The position numbers and the translations under genes are program-made. From Hamadaea sp013361475 (GTDB lineage Bacteria; Actinomycetota; Actinomycetes; Mycobacteriales; Micromonosporaceae): a stretch of DNA of 64,000 bases. Positions within the stretch are counted from its first letter, which is position 1. Every line of letters starts with the position of its first letter. The notes under the pieces are model-generated. The model searched no databases. It saw only the letters and a list, made by a program, of their open reading frames with translations, and had not been told where the DNA came from. The stretch covers positions 62,001 to 126,000 of the forward strand of contig NZ_JBFAHM010000001.1 of assembly GCF_040654195.1 (NCBI RefSeq). Reading direction: 5' to 3'. This document shows, one piece after another, positions 34,799 to 42,602 of this stretch.

Positions 34799-36391
34799 CT
34801 AGGCGGGCAGGTCCTTGAGCGGGAGCAGCACCCGGAAGGTCGCCCCCTTCCCGGGGCTCGTGTGCAGCTCGACCCGGCCGCCGTGGGCCGCCACGATGGC
34901 GGCGACGATCGACAGCCCCAGCCCGGACCCGCCCTGCGCCCGCGATCGGCCCGGATCGGCTCGGTAGAGACGTTCGAAGATGCGCTCGGCGTGCTGCGCC
35001 GGTACGCCCGGCCCACTGTCGTGGACTTCGAGCACGGCTACTCGCGTACCGGGCGGGAGGGCGACGCCGACCGTGGCGACCGGCGGCGAAGCGGGCGCGG
35101 CCAGCTGCTCCTCGGCCACGCGGACCTCGACCTTGGCGTACTCCGGCGTATGCCGGACGGCGTTGCTGATCAGATTGGTGGCGACCTGGCGCAGCCGGTG
35201 ATCGTCGCCGATCACGGTCACTGGATCGAAGGACGTCAACGCCACGAATCGGGTGGGATTGCGTACGTGGGCGTCGCTGATCGTGTCGGCCGCCACGGCC
35301 AGCAGATCGACCGGCTGCGCCCGCAGCGGCCGCTCCTCGTCCAGCGCGGCGAGCAGCAGCAGATCCTCGACGAGCAGCCCCATCCGGGCCGCCTCATGCT
35401 CGATGCGAGACATCATCTCGCTCATCTCCGGACCGCCCTGCGACCCCGACCGCCGATACAACTCCGCGAACCCGCGGATCGAGGTCAACGGCGTACGCAG
35501 CTCGTGCGAGGCGTCCGCGAGGAACTGCCGCAGCTTCTGCTCCGACGCCGCCCGCGCGGCCAGCGCCGACTGGATGCGTTCCAGCATCGTGTTGAGCGCC
35601 AGCCCGAGCCGGCCGGCCTCGGTGTGCGGATCGGCGTCCGGTACGCGCCCGGCGACGAGCGAATCGGCGGCCGTGCCCGACGGCGGATCGGCGCTCGCGA
35701 TGGAGGTCGCCAGGTTCTCCATGCGGGTCAACGGCCGCAGCCCGATCTTCACCACGTACGCCGATCCGATCGCCAGAATGAGCAGGATCGCCCCGCTGAC
35801 TCCGAATCCGAGCATCAGCATCCGGTTGGCAGTCGCGTCGATCTTGTTCAGCGACTCGGCGGAGAGCACATAGGTCGTCTTCTCCTTACCGGTGGTGCGG
35901 TCGAGCGTTGTGCCGCTCTTGACCACGACGCGATACTTGCCGTCCGTCCCGTCGACGGTGAACGCCTTGCCGTTGGCGTGCGCCTTGATCTCGGTGAAAT
36001 TCCCCAGCAAGGGCAGCTCAGTGGTGTCGACGGCGCCGAAGCCGCGGCTGTCGCGGGTGCCGTCCTCGTCGTACCGGGCCACGACCCGACCCTCTTCGAG
36101 CGGGGGCGGCACCGGATAGGTCCCGGCGTTGTAGTTCGAGTTCGGCTGCCAGTTCTGGGAGTTGCCATAGCCCTGGGGACCTCGGTCGGCGCCACCGAAC
36201 TTGCTGAGTTGCTCGTCAAGCTTCTCGGTCAGGTAGCTCTTGATCAGCGAGCCGGCCGCGACGTTGACCACCAGCAGGGCTACGCCGGCCATGAGCACGA
36301 TCGCCACGACCATGCGGGACCGCAGCGTCCACTGTCGCCACCGGCGAGGCCGGAGGCGCTGAAGGTGTGTGCCGAGTCCGTGGAGCTTCAT
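34799..36391 (-). CDS. Membrane sensor histidine kinase of the export operon
   Basis: The 530-residue kinase has a membrane helix near residues 28-50, an extracytoplasmic sensor of about 130 residues, a second helix (MLMLGFGVSGAILLILAIGSAYVV), a HAMP region, the H-box DASHELRTPLTSIRGFAELY and a full HATPase with GGSGLGLSIVAAIVAAHGG. It is a typical OmpR-partner kinase. ATG at 36391 lies 4 nt after the response regulator stop, so they are co-transcribed with the exporter they probably control. Confidence 0.94.
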   Translation of the reverse strand: MKLHGLGTHLQRLRPRRWRQWTLRSRMVVAIVLMAGVALLVVNVAAGSLIKSYLTEKLDEQLSKFGGADRGPQGYGNSQNWQPNSNYNAGTYPVPPPLEEGRVVARYDEDGTRDSRGFGAVDTTELPLLGNFTEIKAHANGKAFTVDGTDGKYRVVVKSGTTLDRTTGKEKTTYVLSAESLNKIDATANRMLMLGFGVSGAILLILAIGSAYVVKIGLRPLTRMENLATSIASADPPSGTAADSLVAGRVPDADPHTEAGRLGLALNTMLERIQSALAARAASEQKLRQFLADASHELRTPLTSIRGFAELYRRSGSQGGPEMSEMMSRIEHEAARMGLLVEDLLLLAALDEERPLRAQPVDLLAVAADTISDAHVRNPTRFVALTSFDPVTVIGDDHRLRQVATNLISNAVRHTPEYAKVEVRVAEEQLAAPASPPVATVGVALPPGTRVAVLEVHDSGPGVPAQHAERIFERLYRADPGRSRAQGGSGLGLSIVAAIVAAHGGRVELHTSPGKGATFRVLLPLKDLPA

Positions 36392-36395
36392 CTGG

Positions 36396-37121
36396 TCAGG
36401 CTGCTTCCGCTCGGGGCAGGCGCAGGGCGTACCCGACGCCGCGGACGGTGTGGATCAACGGCGGGTCGATCTTGTCGATCTTCTTCCGCAGGTAGTACAC
36501 GTAGGACTCGACGATCCGGCCGTCGCCGCCGAAGTCGTAGCTCCAGACCCGGTCGAGGATCTGCGCCTTGGAGACCACCCGGCCCGCGTTCACCATCAGG
36601 TACCGCAGGAGGTTGAACTCCGTCGGGCTCAGCTCGACGAGCTTGCCCGCCCGGCGTACCTCATGGGCCTCCTCGTCCAGCTCGAGGTCGGCGTAGCGCA
36701 GGACGCCGTCGTCGTCGGAGGGCGAGCTGACCTGGCTGCGCCGGAGGATGGCGCGGATGCGCAGGACGACCTCCTCCAGGCTGAACGGCTTGGTCACGTA
36801 GTCGTCCGCGCCGACCGTCAGGCCCGAGATCCGGTCCTCCACGGACTGGCGCGCGGTGAGGAACAGCACGGGGGTACCGCGGCCGTCGCCGCGCAGCTTG
36901 GACGCGATCTGGAAGCCGTCCATGTCCGGCAGCATGACGTCGAGGACGACGAGTTCCGGCTGGAACTCCTCGGCGATGATCAACGCGTCGCGGCCGTTCT
37001 CGGCGACGCGGACGTCGAAGCCCGTGAGCCGCAGCGTCGCCTGCAACAAAGCGCAGATGTTCGGCTCGTCGTCGACGACGAGGACGCGGGTGGACCGCGC
37101 GGCGGCCTCTGTGTGTGTCAC
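36396..37121 (-). CDS. OmpR-family response regulator of the export operon
   Basis: The 241-residue protein has a receiver with the phospho-acceptor in VVLDVMLPDMDG, the conserved Lys in DYVTKPF, and a winged-helix DNA-binding domain ending IHTVRGVGYALR. GTG at 37121 is chosen because GAGGAG lies 7 nt upstream; a reading from 37142 would start within that site. It is the first gene of a six-gene operon. The divergent hydrolase at 37246 shares the 124-bp upstream region and may be co-regulated. Confidence 0.95.
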   Translation of the reverse strand: MTHTEAAARSTRVLVVDDEPNICALLQATLRLTGFDVRVAENGRDALIIAEEFQPELVVLDVMLPDMDGFQIASKLRGDGRGTPVLFLTARQSVEDRISGLTVGADDYVTKPFSLEEVVLRIRAILRRSQVSSPSDDDGVLRYADLELDEEAHEVRRAGKLVELSPTEFNLLRYLMVNAGRVVSKAQILDRVWSYDFGGDGRIVESYVYYLRKKIDKIDPPLIHTVRGVGYALRLPRAEAA

Positions 37122-37245
37122 GTTCTTTCTCCTCACCAGCACCTCGCCTGGATCTCAAGGTTGTAGCCGCCTGAGCTTGGAGAACCCTCGGAATGCGCTG
37201 CGAGATTCACAGCCTTCGCCAAGCTGGGCAAGGCACGCTTCTGCG

Positions 37246-38199
37246 GTGCAAAGCCGAAAACCCCTCTTCTTCGCCGTAGGCACCGCTTCCCTCGCCGCCG
37301 TGGCGGCGCTCGGCGTAGGCGTCGCCACCGCCGACAAGCCGTCCTCGGCGGCCGCTGTGAGCAGCAGCACCCCCGGCTCGACGTCGGCTACGTCACCCTC
37401 TTCAGCGCCGGGAACGCCGTCCACGTCACCGTCGGCGGCTACTGCGCCGGCCACGGCCGAAGATGCGGCGGTGGACACTGCTGCGGTCGTGGCGGCGCTT
37501 CAGGCGTACATCGATGCGCGTGGTGGTGACGCGGCGATCGCCGTCTACGACCGGACGACCGGAACCTCCGTGAGCGTCAACGGCTCGGCCGAGTTCCCGA
37601 CCGCGAGCATCGTGAAGGTCGACGTCATCGCCGCCCTCATGCTTCAGCGACAGGCCGACGGCGAGAGTCTGAGCAGCCAGGAGAAGGCCTGGGCCGAGGC
37701 GGCGATCACGGCCAGCGACAACGACGCGGCGACCGCGCTGTTCCGGGCGATCGGCGGCCGGACCGGACTGACCGCGGCGAACAGGACGCTGGGGCTGACG
37801 GAGACCACGGTCAGCAGCTCCTGGGGAATGACCACGACCACCGTGGACGACCAGGTCCGGCTGCTGACCACCGTCAGCGACACTGCCGGGCCGCTGTCGT
37901 CGGCCAATCGCACGCTGCTCCGAGGGTGGATGGCCGGCGTCATCGACGAGCAGCGCTTCGGGGTGACCGCGGCCGCCACGGCCGACGCGAGCGCCGTCTA
38001 CGTCAAGGTGGGCTGGGTCGATCTGGATGACGAGGGCGGCCTGTACGCCACCAACTCCATCGGACGAGTCGTCGAGGACGACCACGATTGGGTGATCGCC
38101 GTCCTCAGTGATCACAACCAGAGCCTCGGCAGCGGCAAGACCCTGATCAACGGAATCGTCACGAAGGCGATGGGTCTGTTGCGGTCGTCGGCAGGCTGA
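37246..38199 (+). CDS. Class A beta-lactamase-like secreted serine hydrolase
   Basis: From GTG at 37246 the 317-residue protein has a signal peptide (to about residue 28), a Ser/Thr/Pro linker to about residue 80, then a penicillin-binding fold. Motifs are SIVK (SxxK, nucleophile), SDN (in ASDNDAA) and KVG in place of KTG. The class A Glu166 region is not obvious. So it may be a DD-peptidase-like or non-hydrolytic relative rather than a true beta-lactamase. It is divergent from the two-component operon, and a hairpin follows the stop. Confidence 0.85.
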   Translation: MQSRKPLFFAVGTASLAAVAALGVGVATADKPSSAAAVSSSTPGSTSATSPSSAPGTPSTSPSAATAPATAEDAAVDTAAVVAALQAYIDARGGDAAIAVYDRTTGTSVSVNGSAEFPTASIVKVDVIAALMLQRQADGESLSSQEKAWAEAAITASDNDAATALFRAIGGRTGLTAANRTLGLTETTVSSSWGMTTTTVDDQVRLLTTVSDTAGPLSSANRTLLRGWMAGVIDEQRFGVTAAATADASAVYVKVGWVDLDDEGGLYATNSIGRVVEDDHDWVIAVLSDHNQSLGSGKTLINGIVTKAMGLLRSSAG

Positions 38200-38227
38200 C
38201 GGTGAGCCGGGCCGAGGCGGAAAATGG

Positions 38228-38275
38228 CCTGCCCCGGCAGGCGCAGCACGGGGGAACCGGGCCTGTCGGGGCAGG
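38228..38275 (+). terminator. Hairpin terminator between convergent genes
   Basis: 14-nt arms (38228-38241 and 38262-38275) differ once, and the mismatch becomes G-U in plus-strand RNA. It lies between the hydrolase and the lipoprotein ends. Confidence 0.7.
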
Positions 38276-38313
38276 AGCCTAGTGTGTAGCGAAGGACTGC
38301 TGTCGCGCAAGTG

Positions 38314-38880
38314 TCAGTTTGACGGACTTGCGGCCGGCTTGAGGACGGCGCAGGCCTTCTCGGCTTCGACCACCTTGGCGTCGGCCGTGTCGAGCGTCTG
38401 ACCGTCCTGAATGGTCACTCCGTGCTCGGACAGGCAGTTGCGGTACGCCGCGTCGCGGCCCTGACCGCCACCCGGGCCACCTTGGCCGTTGGAGAAACCG
38501 CCCTGGCCGGTCGGCCGCAGCGACGAGCACTTCTCCTGAGCCTCGGCCCACTTCGTCGCGTCGACGCCCTGCGGGACGAACCCGCCGTTGCCACCGCCGG
38601 GGAAGCCCTGGCCGCCACCGGGGAAGGCCGTGCCCGATGGGCGTACGGTCGGCCGGTTGGAGGGATTGCCGGACGGGAACGCCCGGTTGGTCGGGCGGGC
38701 ACCGTTGCTGGGCAGCGTGACCCCGTTGTCCGACAAGCACTTCTGGTACGCCGACATCGCGTCCGTACCGGAGCCGCCGGAGCCGGAGTCGTCGCCGGAG
38801 CCGCCGCACGCCGCGAGGGCGAACGCCGCGACCACCAGCGCCACTGATCCACCGAGCGTGCGCTTGATGTGTGCCTTCAT
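38314..38880 (-). CDS. Cys/Gly-rich lipoprotein with a duplicated motif
   Basis: The 188-residue protein has a signal peptide with lipobox LAAC, so it is anchored on the outer face of the membrane. A motif is present twice: SAYQKCLSDNGVT ... EKCSSLRP and AAYRNCLSEHGVT ... EKACAVLKP. Each copy has two cysteines that could pair. Between them lies a Gly/Pro/Arg/Asn-rich stretch with repeated FPGGG. ATG at 38880 has GGAGG 5 nt upstream. I know of no function. It sits beside the export operon and a second adaptor gene. Confidence 0.8.
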   Translation of the reverse strand: MKAHIKRTLGGSVALVVAAFALAACGGSGDDSGSGGSGTDAMSAYQKCLSDNGVTLPSNGARPTNRAFPSGNPSNRPTVRPSGTAFPGGGQGFPGGGNGGFVPQGVDATKWAEAQEKCSSLRPTGQGGFSNGQGGPGGGQGRDAAYRNCLSEHGVTIQDGQTLDTADAKVVEAEKACAVLKPAASPSN

Positions 38881-39056
38881 GACCACCTCCGCCCGGCAGC
38901 ATCGAGAGGCGACCTACGGGGACGCTCGGTGCAACCTCAAACACGCCTCGGAATCGTCGGCGAAGATCGTCGCGCACCTTTGAGCTTGCTCCGAGGCGTC
39001 CCCAAGCGCCCCCCGAGTACGCCTGGCGAGACTGCGGCACCATGCGAGGACATCGG

Positions 39057-39992
39057 ATGCGTTGGATCGTGGCGGGCGTGGCAGCCGTGGCCGCGCTCGG
39101 CGTGACGGGGACGGTCATGCTCACCGGCGGCAGTACGCCGACGCCGACCGCCGGGGACCAGACGGTCGAACGGGCCACCAGCGGCGAGGTGACCGCCAAG
39201 GGGACCGTGCAGCCGATCACCACGCAGAATCTGAGCTTCTCGGTCAGCGGTACGGTCAGCTCGGTCTCCGTCAAGGCCGGCGACACCGTCACGAAGGGGC
39301 AGGAGCTGGCCCGGATCGACCAGTCCGACGCCGAGGAGGCCGTCGCGTCGGCCGAGGACGACCTGGCCGACGCCAAGGCCGCGTTGTCCGCCGTCCAAGC
39401 CTCGGCCAGCGCCAGCCCGTCGGCGTGCGCCACTACCGCGGCCGCTCGGCCCAGCACCTCCGGCGGGAGCGGCGCCAGCGGCTTGTCCACATCGTCCACC
39501 GGGACCGGTGGCACCGGCGGCGGTTCGGCCACCACCTGCGGCTCCGCCAAGACCGGGCAGAGCCAGAACTACATCGCGTCGATCCTGTCGGCGAAGCAGT
39601 CGGTGAACACGAAGACCGCCGCGCTGGCCAAGGCGGAACGCGAGCTGTCCGGCACGGTCATCACCGCACCGGTGGCCGGAAAGGTGCTCACCGTCTCCAT
39701 CAAGGTCGGCGACACCGCGAAGAGCAACGTCATCTCCATCGGCGTGGTCTCCACCATGGTGGTAAAGGCGTCGTTCAGCGAGTCCGACGTCGTCTCGTTG
39801 ACGATGGGTCAGTCGGCGACGGTCACGTTGCCGGGACACGACGGGGAGTTCACCGCGAAGATCACCGAGATCGCGCAGACCGGGGTGACGTCGAGCAACC
39901 TGGTCACCTACTCCGTCGTGCTGACGTTCGACACGGTGCCGGACGGCATCCTCATCGGACAGAGCGCCAACGTGACGGTCAGCGCGTCGTAG
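39057..39992 (+). CDS. Second HlyD-like adaptor, without an adjacent ABC transporter
   Basis: The 311-residue protein has an N-terminal hydrophobic anchor, a lipoyl-like half (SGTVSSVSVKAGDTVTKGQEL), coiled helices split by a Ser/Thr/Gly/Ala-rich insert with two cysteines, and a beta-barrel (FSESDVVSLTMGQSATVTLPG). It resembles the adaptor at 33568-34734. ATG at 39057 has GAGGA 6 nt upstream; ATG at 39042 is possible. No ATPase or permease is adjacent, so it may exchange with the nearby transporter. It overlaps the convergent TetR gene by 14 nt. Confidence 0.82.
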   Translation: MRWIVAGVAAVAALGVTGTVMLTGGSTPTPTAGDQTVERATSGEVTAKGTVQPITTQNLSFSVSGTVSSVSVKAGDTVTKGQELARIDQSDAEEAVASAEDDLADAKAALSAVQASASASPSACATTAAARPSTSGGSGASGLSTSSTGTGGTGGGSATTCGSAKTGQSQNYIASILSAKQSVNTKTAALAKAERELSGTVITAPVAGKVLTVSIKVGDTAKSNVISIGVVSTMVVKASFSESDVVSLTMGQSATVTLPGHDGEFTAKITEIAQTGVTSSNLVTYSVVLTFDTVPDGILIGQSANVTVSAS

Positions 39993-40617
39993 CCGACGGC
40001 TTCCAGATCTCGCCGTCGAGCTGCCGCTCGGCGCCCAGCCAGATCGCGTTCATCAGCCGGGTGGCGGTGCGTTCGGGCTCCTCGTGCGGGGTCTCCACGA
40101 GCCGGTCCGCCAACGCCTCGCCCGCGCCCACCAGGGCGAGCGCCATCGTCTGCAGCTCATCCGCCGGCACGTCGCGGCCCCGGGCGCGTAACGCGCCGGC
40201 CAGCTTCTCCGCGATCACGCCGACCATGCCGCGGCGCATCCGGGCCAGCTCCCCGGCGAACGGCTCTCGCGTACGGGCCTGACGGAACAGCACCGCCCAG
40301 CCGTCACGATTCGCCCCGACGTAGCTGAAGAAGCCGCGCAGACCCCGCCAGAGCTGCTCGTCCGGGGACAGTTCCGGGTCGACCACCCCGGCGACGGCCT
40401 CCAGCAGCCGACCGGCCTCCCGGCGGAGGCACGCCACGAACAACTCGTCCTTGGTGCCCAGGTACGCGTACACCATGGGCTTCGACACGCCGGCCCGCTC
40501 CGCGACCTCGTCCATCGTCGCGGCGTGGAATCCACGCTCGGCGAAGACCCGGACGGCGGCCTCGAGCATCTGTTGTTCCCGCACGCTGCGCGGCAGTCGT
40601 TTCCCCACCCTTGCCAC
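39979..40617 (-). CDS. TetR-family transcriptional regulator
   Basis: The 212-residue protein has an N-terminal HTH, QMLEAAVRVFAERGFHAATM followed by DEVAERAGVSKPMVYAYLGTKDELF, and a ligand-binding helical C-terminus. It is divergent from the SCP2/acyl-CoA dehydrogenase genes with a near-perfect palindrome between them, so it probably represses those genes and itself, with an acyl-CoA or related lipid as likely ligand (inferred). Its 3' end overlaps the adaptor gene. Confidence 0.93.
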   Translation of the reverse strand: MARVGKRLPRSVREQQMLEAAVRVFAERGFHAATMDEVAERAGVSKPMVYAYLGTKDELFVACLRREAGRLLEAVAGVVDPELSPDEQLWRGLRGFFSYVGANRDGWAVLFRQARTREPFAGELARMRRGMVGVIAEKLAGALRARGRDVPADELQTMALALVGAGEALADRLVETPHEEPERTATRLMNAIWLGAERQLDGEIWKPSATTR

Positions 40618-40623
40618 CTTACC

Positions 40624-40651
40624 TACTCGCGCGTAAGGTTACGCACGAGTA
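40624..40651. promoter_or_regulatory. Operator palindrome for the TetR regulator
   Basis: TACTCGCGCGTAA-GG-TTACGCACGAGTA is a 13-bp dyad with one mismatch, centred in the 65-bp gap between the TetR start (40617) and the SCP2 start (40683). The site would cover both promoters. Confidence 0.88.
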
Positions 40652-40682
40652 AGTTATCAAGCTCAGCGTGACGGAGGACATG

Positions 40683-41135
40683 ATGCCCGACTTCGACCTC
40701 TCTGATTTCTCCTCGCTCGACCCGAGCGCGTTCGCCCAGCTCGTCAAGTCGGCGCCGGACGCGCAGATCGCCGAGGTCATGAGCGGCGAGCTGCGGCCGA
40801 AGGTGCTCGACGAGATCTTCCGCCGCATGCCGGCACTGTTCCGCCCAGAGCGGGCCGGCAACACCGAGGCCGTGATCCACTGGAGCATCACCGGTGCCCC
40901 GGACGGCGGCGCCGACACGTATGAGCTGGTCATCTCCAAGGGCGCCTGCACCCTGTCGGAGACCCCGCAGCACGACCCGAAGCTCGCCCTGACGGTCGGC
41001 CCGGTCGACTTCCTCAAGGTCGTCTCCGGCAACGGCAACCCGGTCATGATGTTCATGACGGGCAAGCTGAAGGCCAAGGGCGACCTCGCGCTGGCCTCCA
41101 ACATCGCCAACCTGTTCAGCATCCCGAAGGCCTGA
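40683..41135 (+). CDS. SCP2 sterol-binding domain protein
   Basis: The 150-residue protein has a short N-terminal segment and an SCP2 lipid-binding fold (TYELVISKGACTLSE, NPVMMFMTGKLKAKGDLALASNIANLF). Such proteins bind lipids or acyl-CoAs in a hydrophobic tunnel. ATG at 40683 has GGAGG 5 nt upstream; GTG at 40668 and ATG at 40680 are less well placed. It lies 2 nt before the acyl-CoA dehydrogenase and is controlled from the TetR operator region. Confidence 0.88.
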   Translation: MPDFDLSDFSSLDPSAFAQLVKSAPDAQIAEVMSGELRPKVLDEIFRRMPALFRPERAGNTEAVIHWSITGAPDGGADTYELVISKGACTLSETPQHDPKLALTVGPVDFLKVVSGNGNPVMMFMTGKLKAKGDLALASNIANLFSIPKA

Positions 41136-41137
41136 TC

Positions 41138-42349
41138 GTGGAGTTCTCGCTCGACCTCAACTCCGAACAGCGCGAGCTTCGCGACTGGGTGCACGGCTTC
41201 GCCGCCGAGGCCGTGCGCCCCGCTGCCGCGGAGTGGGACGAACGCGAGGAGACGCCCTGGCCGGTGCTCCAGGAGGCCGCGAAGATCGGGCTCTACGGCT
41301 TCGAGTTCCTCGCCAACGCCTGGGCCGATCCCAGCGGACTGTCCATGTGCCTGGCCAACGAGGAGCTGTTCTGGGGCGACGCCGGCATCGCGATGTCCAT
41401 CATGGGCACTTCGCTGGCGGTCGCGGCGATCTTCGGCAACGGCGATCCGGAGCAGCTTGCCGAGTGGGTTCCGCAGTGCTTCGGCACCGAGTCCGACCCG
41501 GCCGTCGCGGCGTTCTGCTCGACCGAGCCGGAGGCGGGCTCCGACGTCGCCGCCATGCGTACGCGTGCGGTGTATGACGAGGCCGCCGACGAGTGGGTGC
41601 TCAACGGGCAGAAGGCGTTCGCCACCAACGGCGGGATCGCCGCGGTGCACGTCGTCACCGCGTCCGTCGACCCGTCGCTGGGCAGCCGGGGCCAGGCCGC
41701 GTTCGTGGTCCCGCCCGGCACGCCCGGACTGCACTCGACCCGGAAGCTGAAGAAGCTGGGCCTGCGGGCCTCGCACACCGCCGACGTGTTCCTCGACGAC
41801 GTCCGGCTCCCCTCGTCCTGCCTGCTCGGCGGGCGCGAGCGGCTGGAGGAGCGGCTGGCCAAGGCGCGCTCCGGCGAGCGCTCGGGCGGACAGGCCTCCA
41901 TGCGTACCTTCGAGCTGTCCCGGCCGACCGTCGGCGCGCAGGCGCTCGGCATCGCGCGTGCGGCCTACGAGTACGCCCTCGACTACGCCAAGCAGCGGGT
42001 CCAGTTCGGCCGGCCGATCATCGAGAATCAGGGCATCGCGTTCGCCCTGGCCGACATGAAGATGGAGATCGACGCCGCGCGGCTCCTGGTCTGGCGGGCG
42101 GCCTGGATGGGCCGCAACAACCGTCCGTTCTCCGCGGGCGAGGGCTCGATGTCCAAGCTCAAGGCGGGCGAGGTGGCCGTCGACGTGACGTCGCGGGCGG
42201 TCCAGATCCTCGGCGGGGCCGGGTTCACCCGGGAGCACCCGGTCGAGCGCTGGTACCGCGACGCCAAGATCTACACGATCTTCGAGGGGACCAGCGAGAT
42301 CCAGCGCCTCGTCATCGCGCGTGCCATCTCCGGCATGCCTCTACGCTGA
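41138..42349 (+). CDS. Acyl-CoA dehydrogenase
   Basis: The 403-residue flavoenzyme oxidises acyl-CoA thioesters. It has FCSTEPEAGSDVAAM for substrate/FAD binding, QVLGGAGFT-like QILGGAGFTREHPVERWYRD, and IYTIFEGTSEIQRLVIAR, where the first Glu is the catalytic base in the medium-chain type. The chain-length preference is not evident. It starts with GTG, 2 nt after the SCP2 gene, and is followed by a terminator. Confidence 0.94.
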   Translation: MEFSLDLNSEQRELRDWVHGFAAEAVRPAAAEWDEREETPWPVLQEAAKIGLYGFEFLANAWADPSGLSMCLANEELFWGDAGIAMSIMGTSLAVAAIFGNGDPEQLAEWVPQCFGTESDPAVAAFCSTEPEAGSDVAAMRTRAVYDEAADEWVLNGQKAFATNGGIAAVHVVTASVDPSLGSRGQAAFVVPPGTPGLHSTRKLKKLGLRASHTADVFLDDVRLPSSCLLGGRERLEERLAKARSGERSGGQASMRTFELSRPTVGAQALGIARAAYEYALDYAKQRVQFGRPIIENQGIAFALADMKMEIDAARLLVWRAAWMGRNNRPFSAGEGSMSKLKAGEVAVDVTSRAVQILGGAGFTREHPVERWYRDAKIYTIFEGTSEIQRLVIARAISGMPLR

Positions 42350-42372
42350 TCCGTTTCGGGTCCGGCGTGTAG

Positions 42373-42412
42373 AGCCGGGTTTGTGGAGCACTTATCCACA
42401 AGCCCGGCTTTC
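42373..42412 (+). terminator. Rho-independent terminator after the acyl-CoA dehydrogenase
   Basis: A 15-bp stem (42373-42387 with 42395-42409) with one G-U pair is followed by TTTCG. The loop side contains TTATCCACA, a DnaA-box sequence judged coincidental. Confidence 0.88.
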
Positions 42413-42534
42413 GTTCATGGCCGGGCGGATCGCGCACTGGCACACGATGCGATGGGTCGCCCCTTGTGATCTACGCCGCCATGCGTCATGTTGTTACCCA
42501 TCGGTAATGAAACGTTCTCGTGGCGGCGCCGATG

Positions 42535-42585
42535 TGATCAAGGGGTTCGGGGCGGCGAACCGGACCTTGGGTCATGATCAACGCG
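42535..42585. repeat. Degenerate copy of palindromic repeat family 2
   Basis: TGATCAAGGGGTT (42535-42547, 11 of 13 matching the left arm) and CATGATCAACGCG (42573-42585, identical to the right arm of the 44174 copy) lie in the right order but 12 nt closer than in intact copies. The 253-bp gap 42350-42602 otherwise holds only the terminator. Confidence 0.55.
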
Positions 42586-42602
42586 GAAGGTGGAGGCTGC
42601 GG

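Noticed and set aside
39057..39992. Assignment of the second adaptor to the ABC transporter operon
   Set aside because: It is on the opposite strand and about 2 kb from the operon promoter; a shared role is possible, but co-transcription is not.
42392..42400. TTATCCACA, a perfect DnaA-box sequence
   Set aside because: It is a single box inside a terminator stem-loop, with no dnaA/dnaN, no box cluster and no AT-rich unwinding region nearby, so no origin is claimed.
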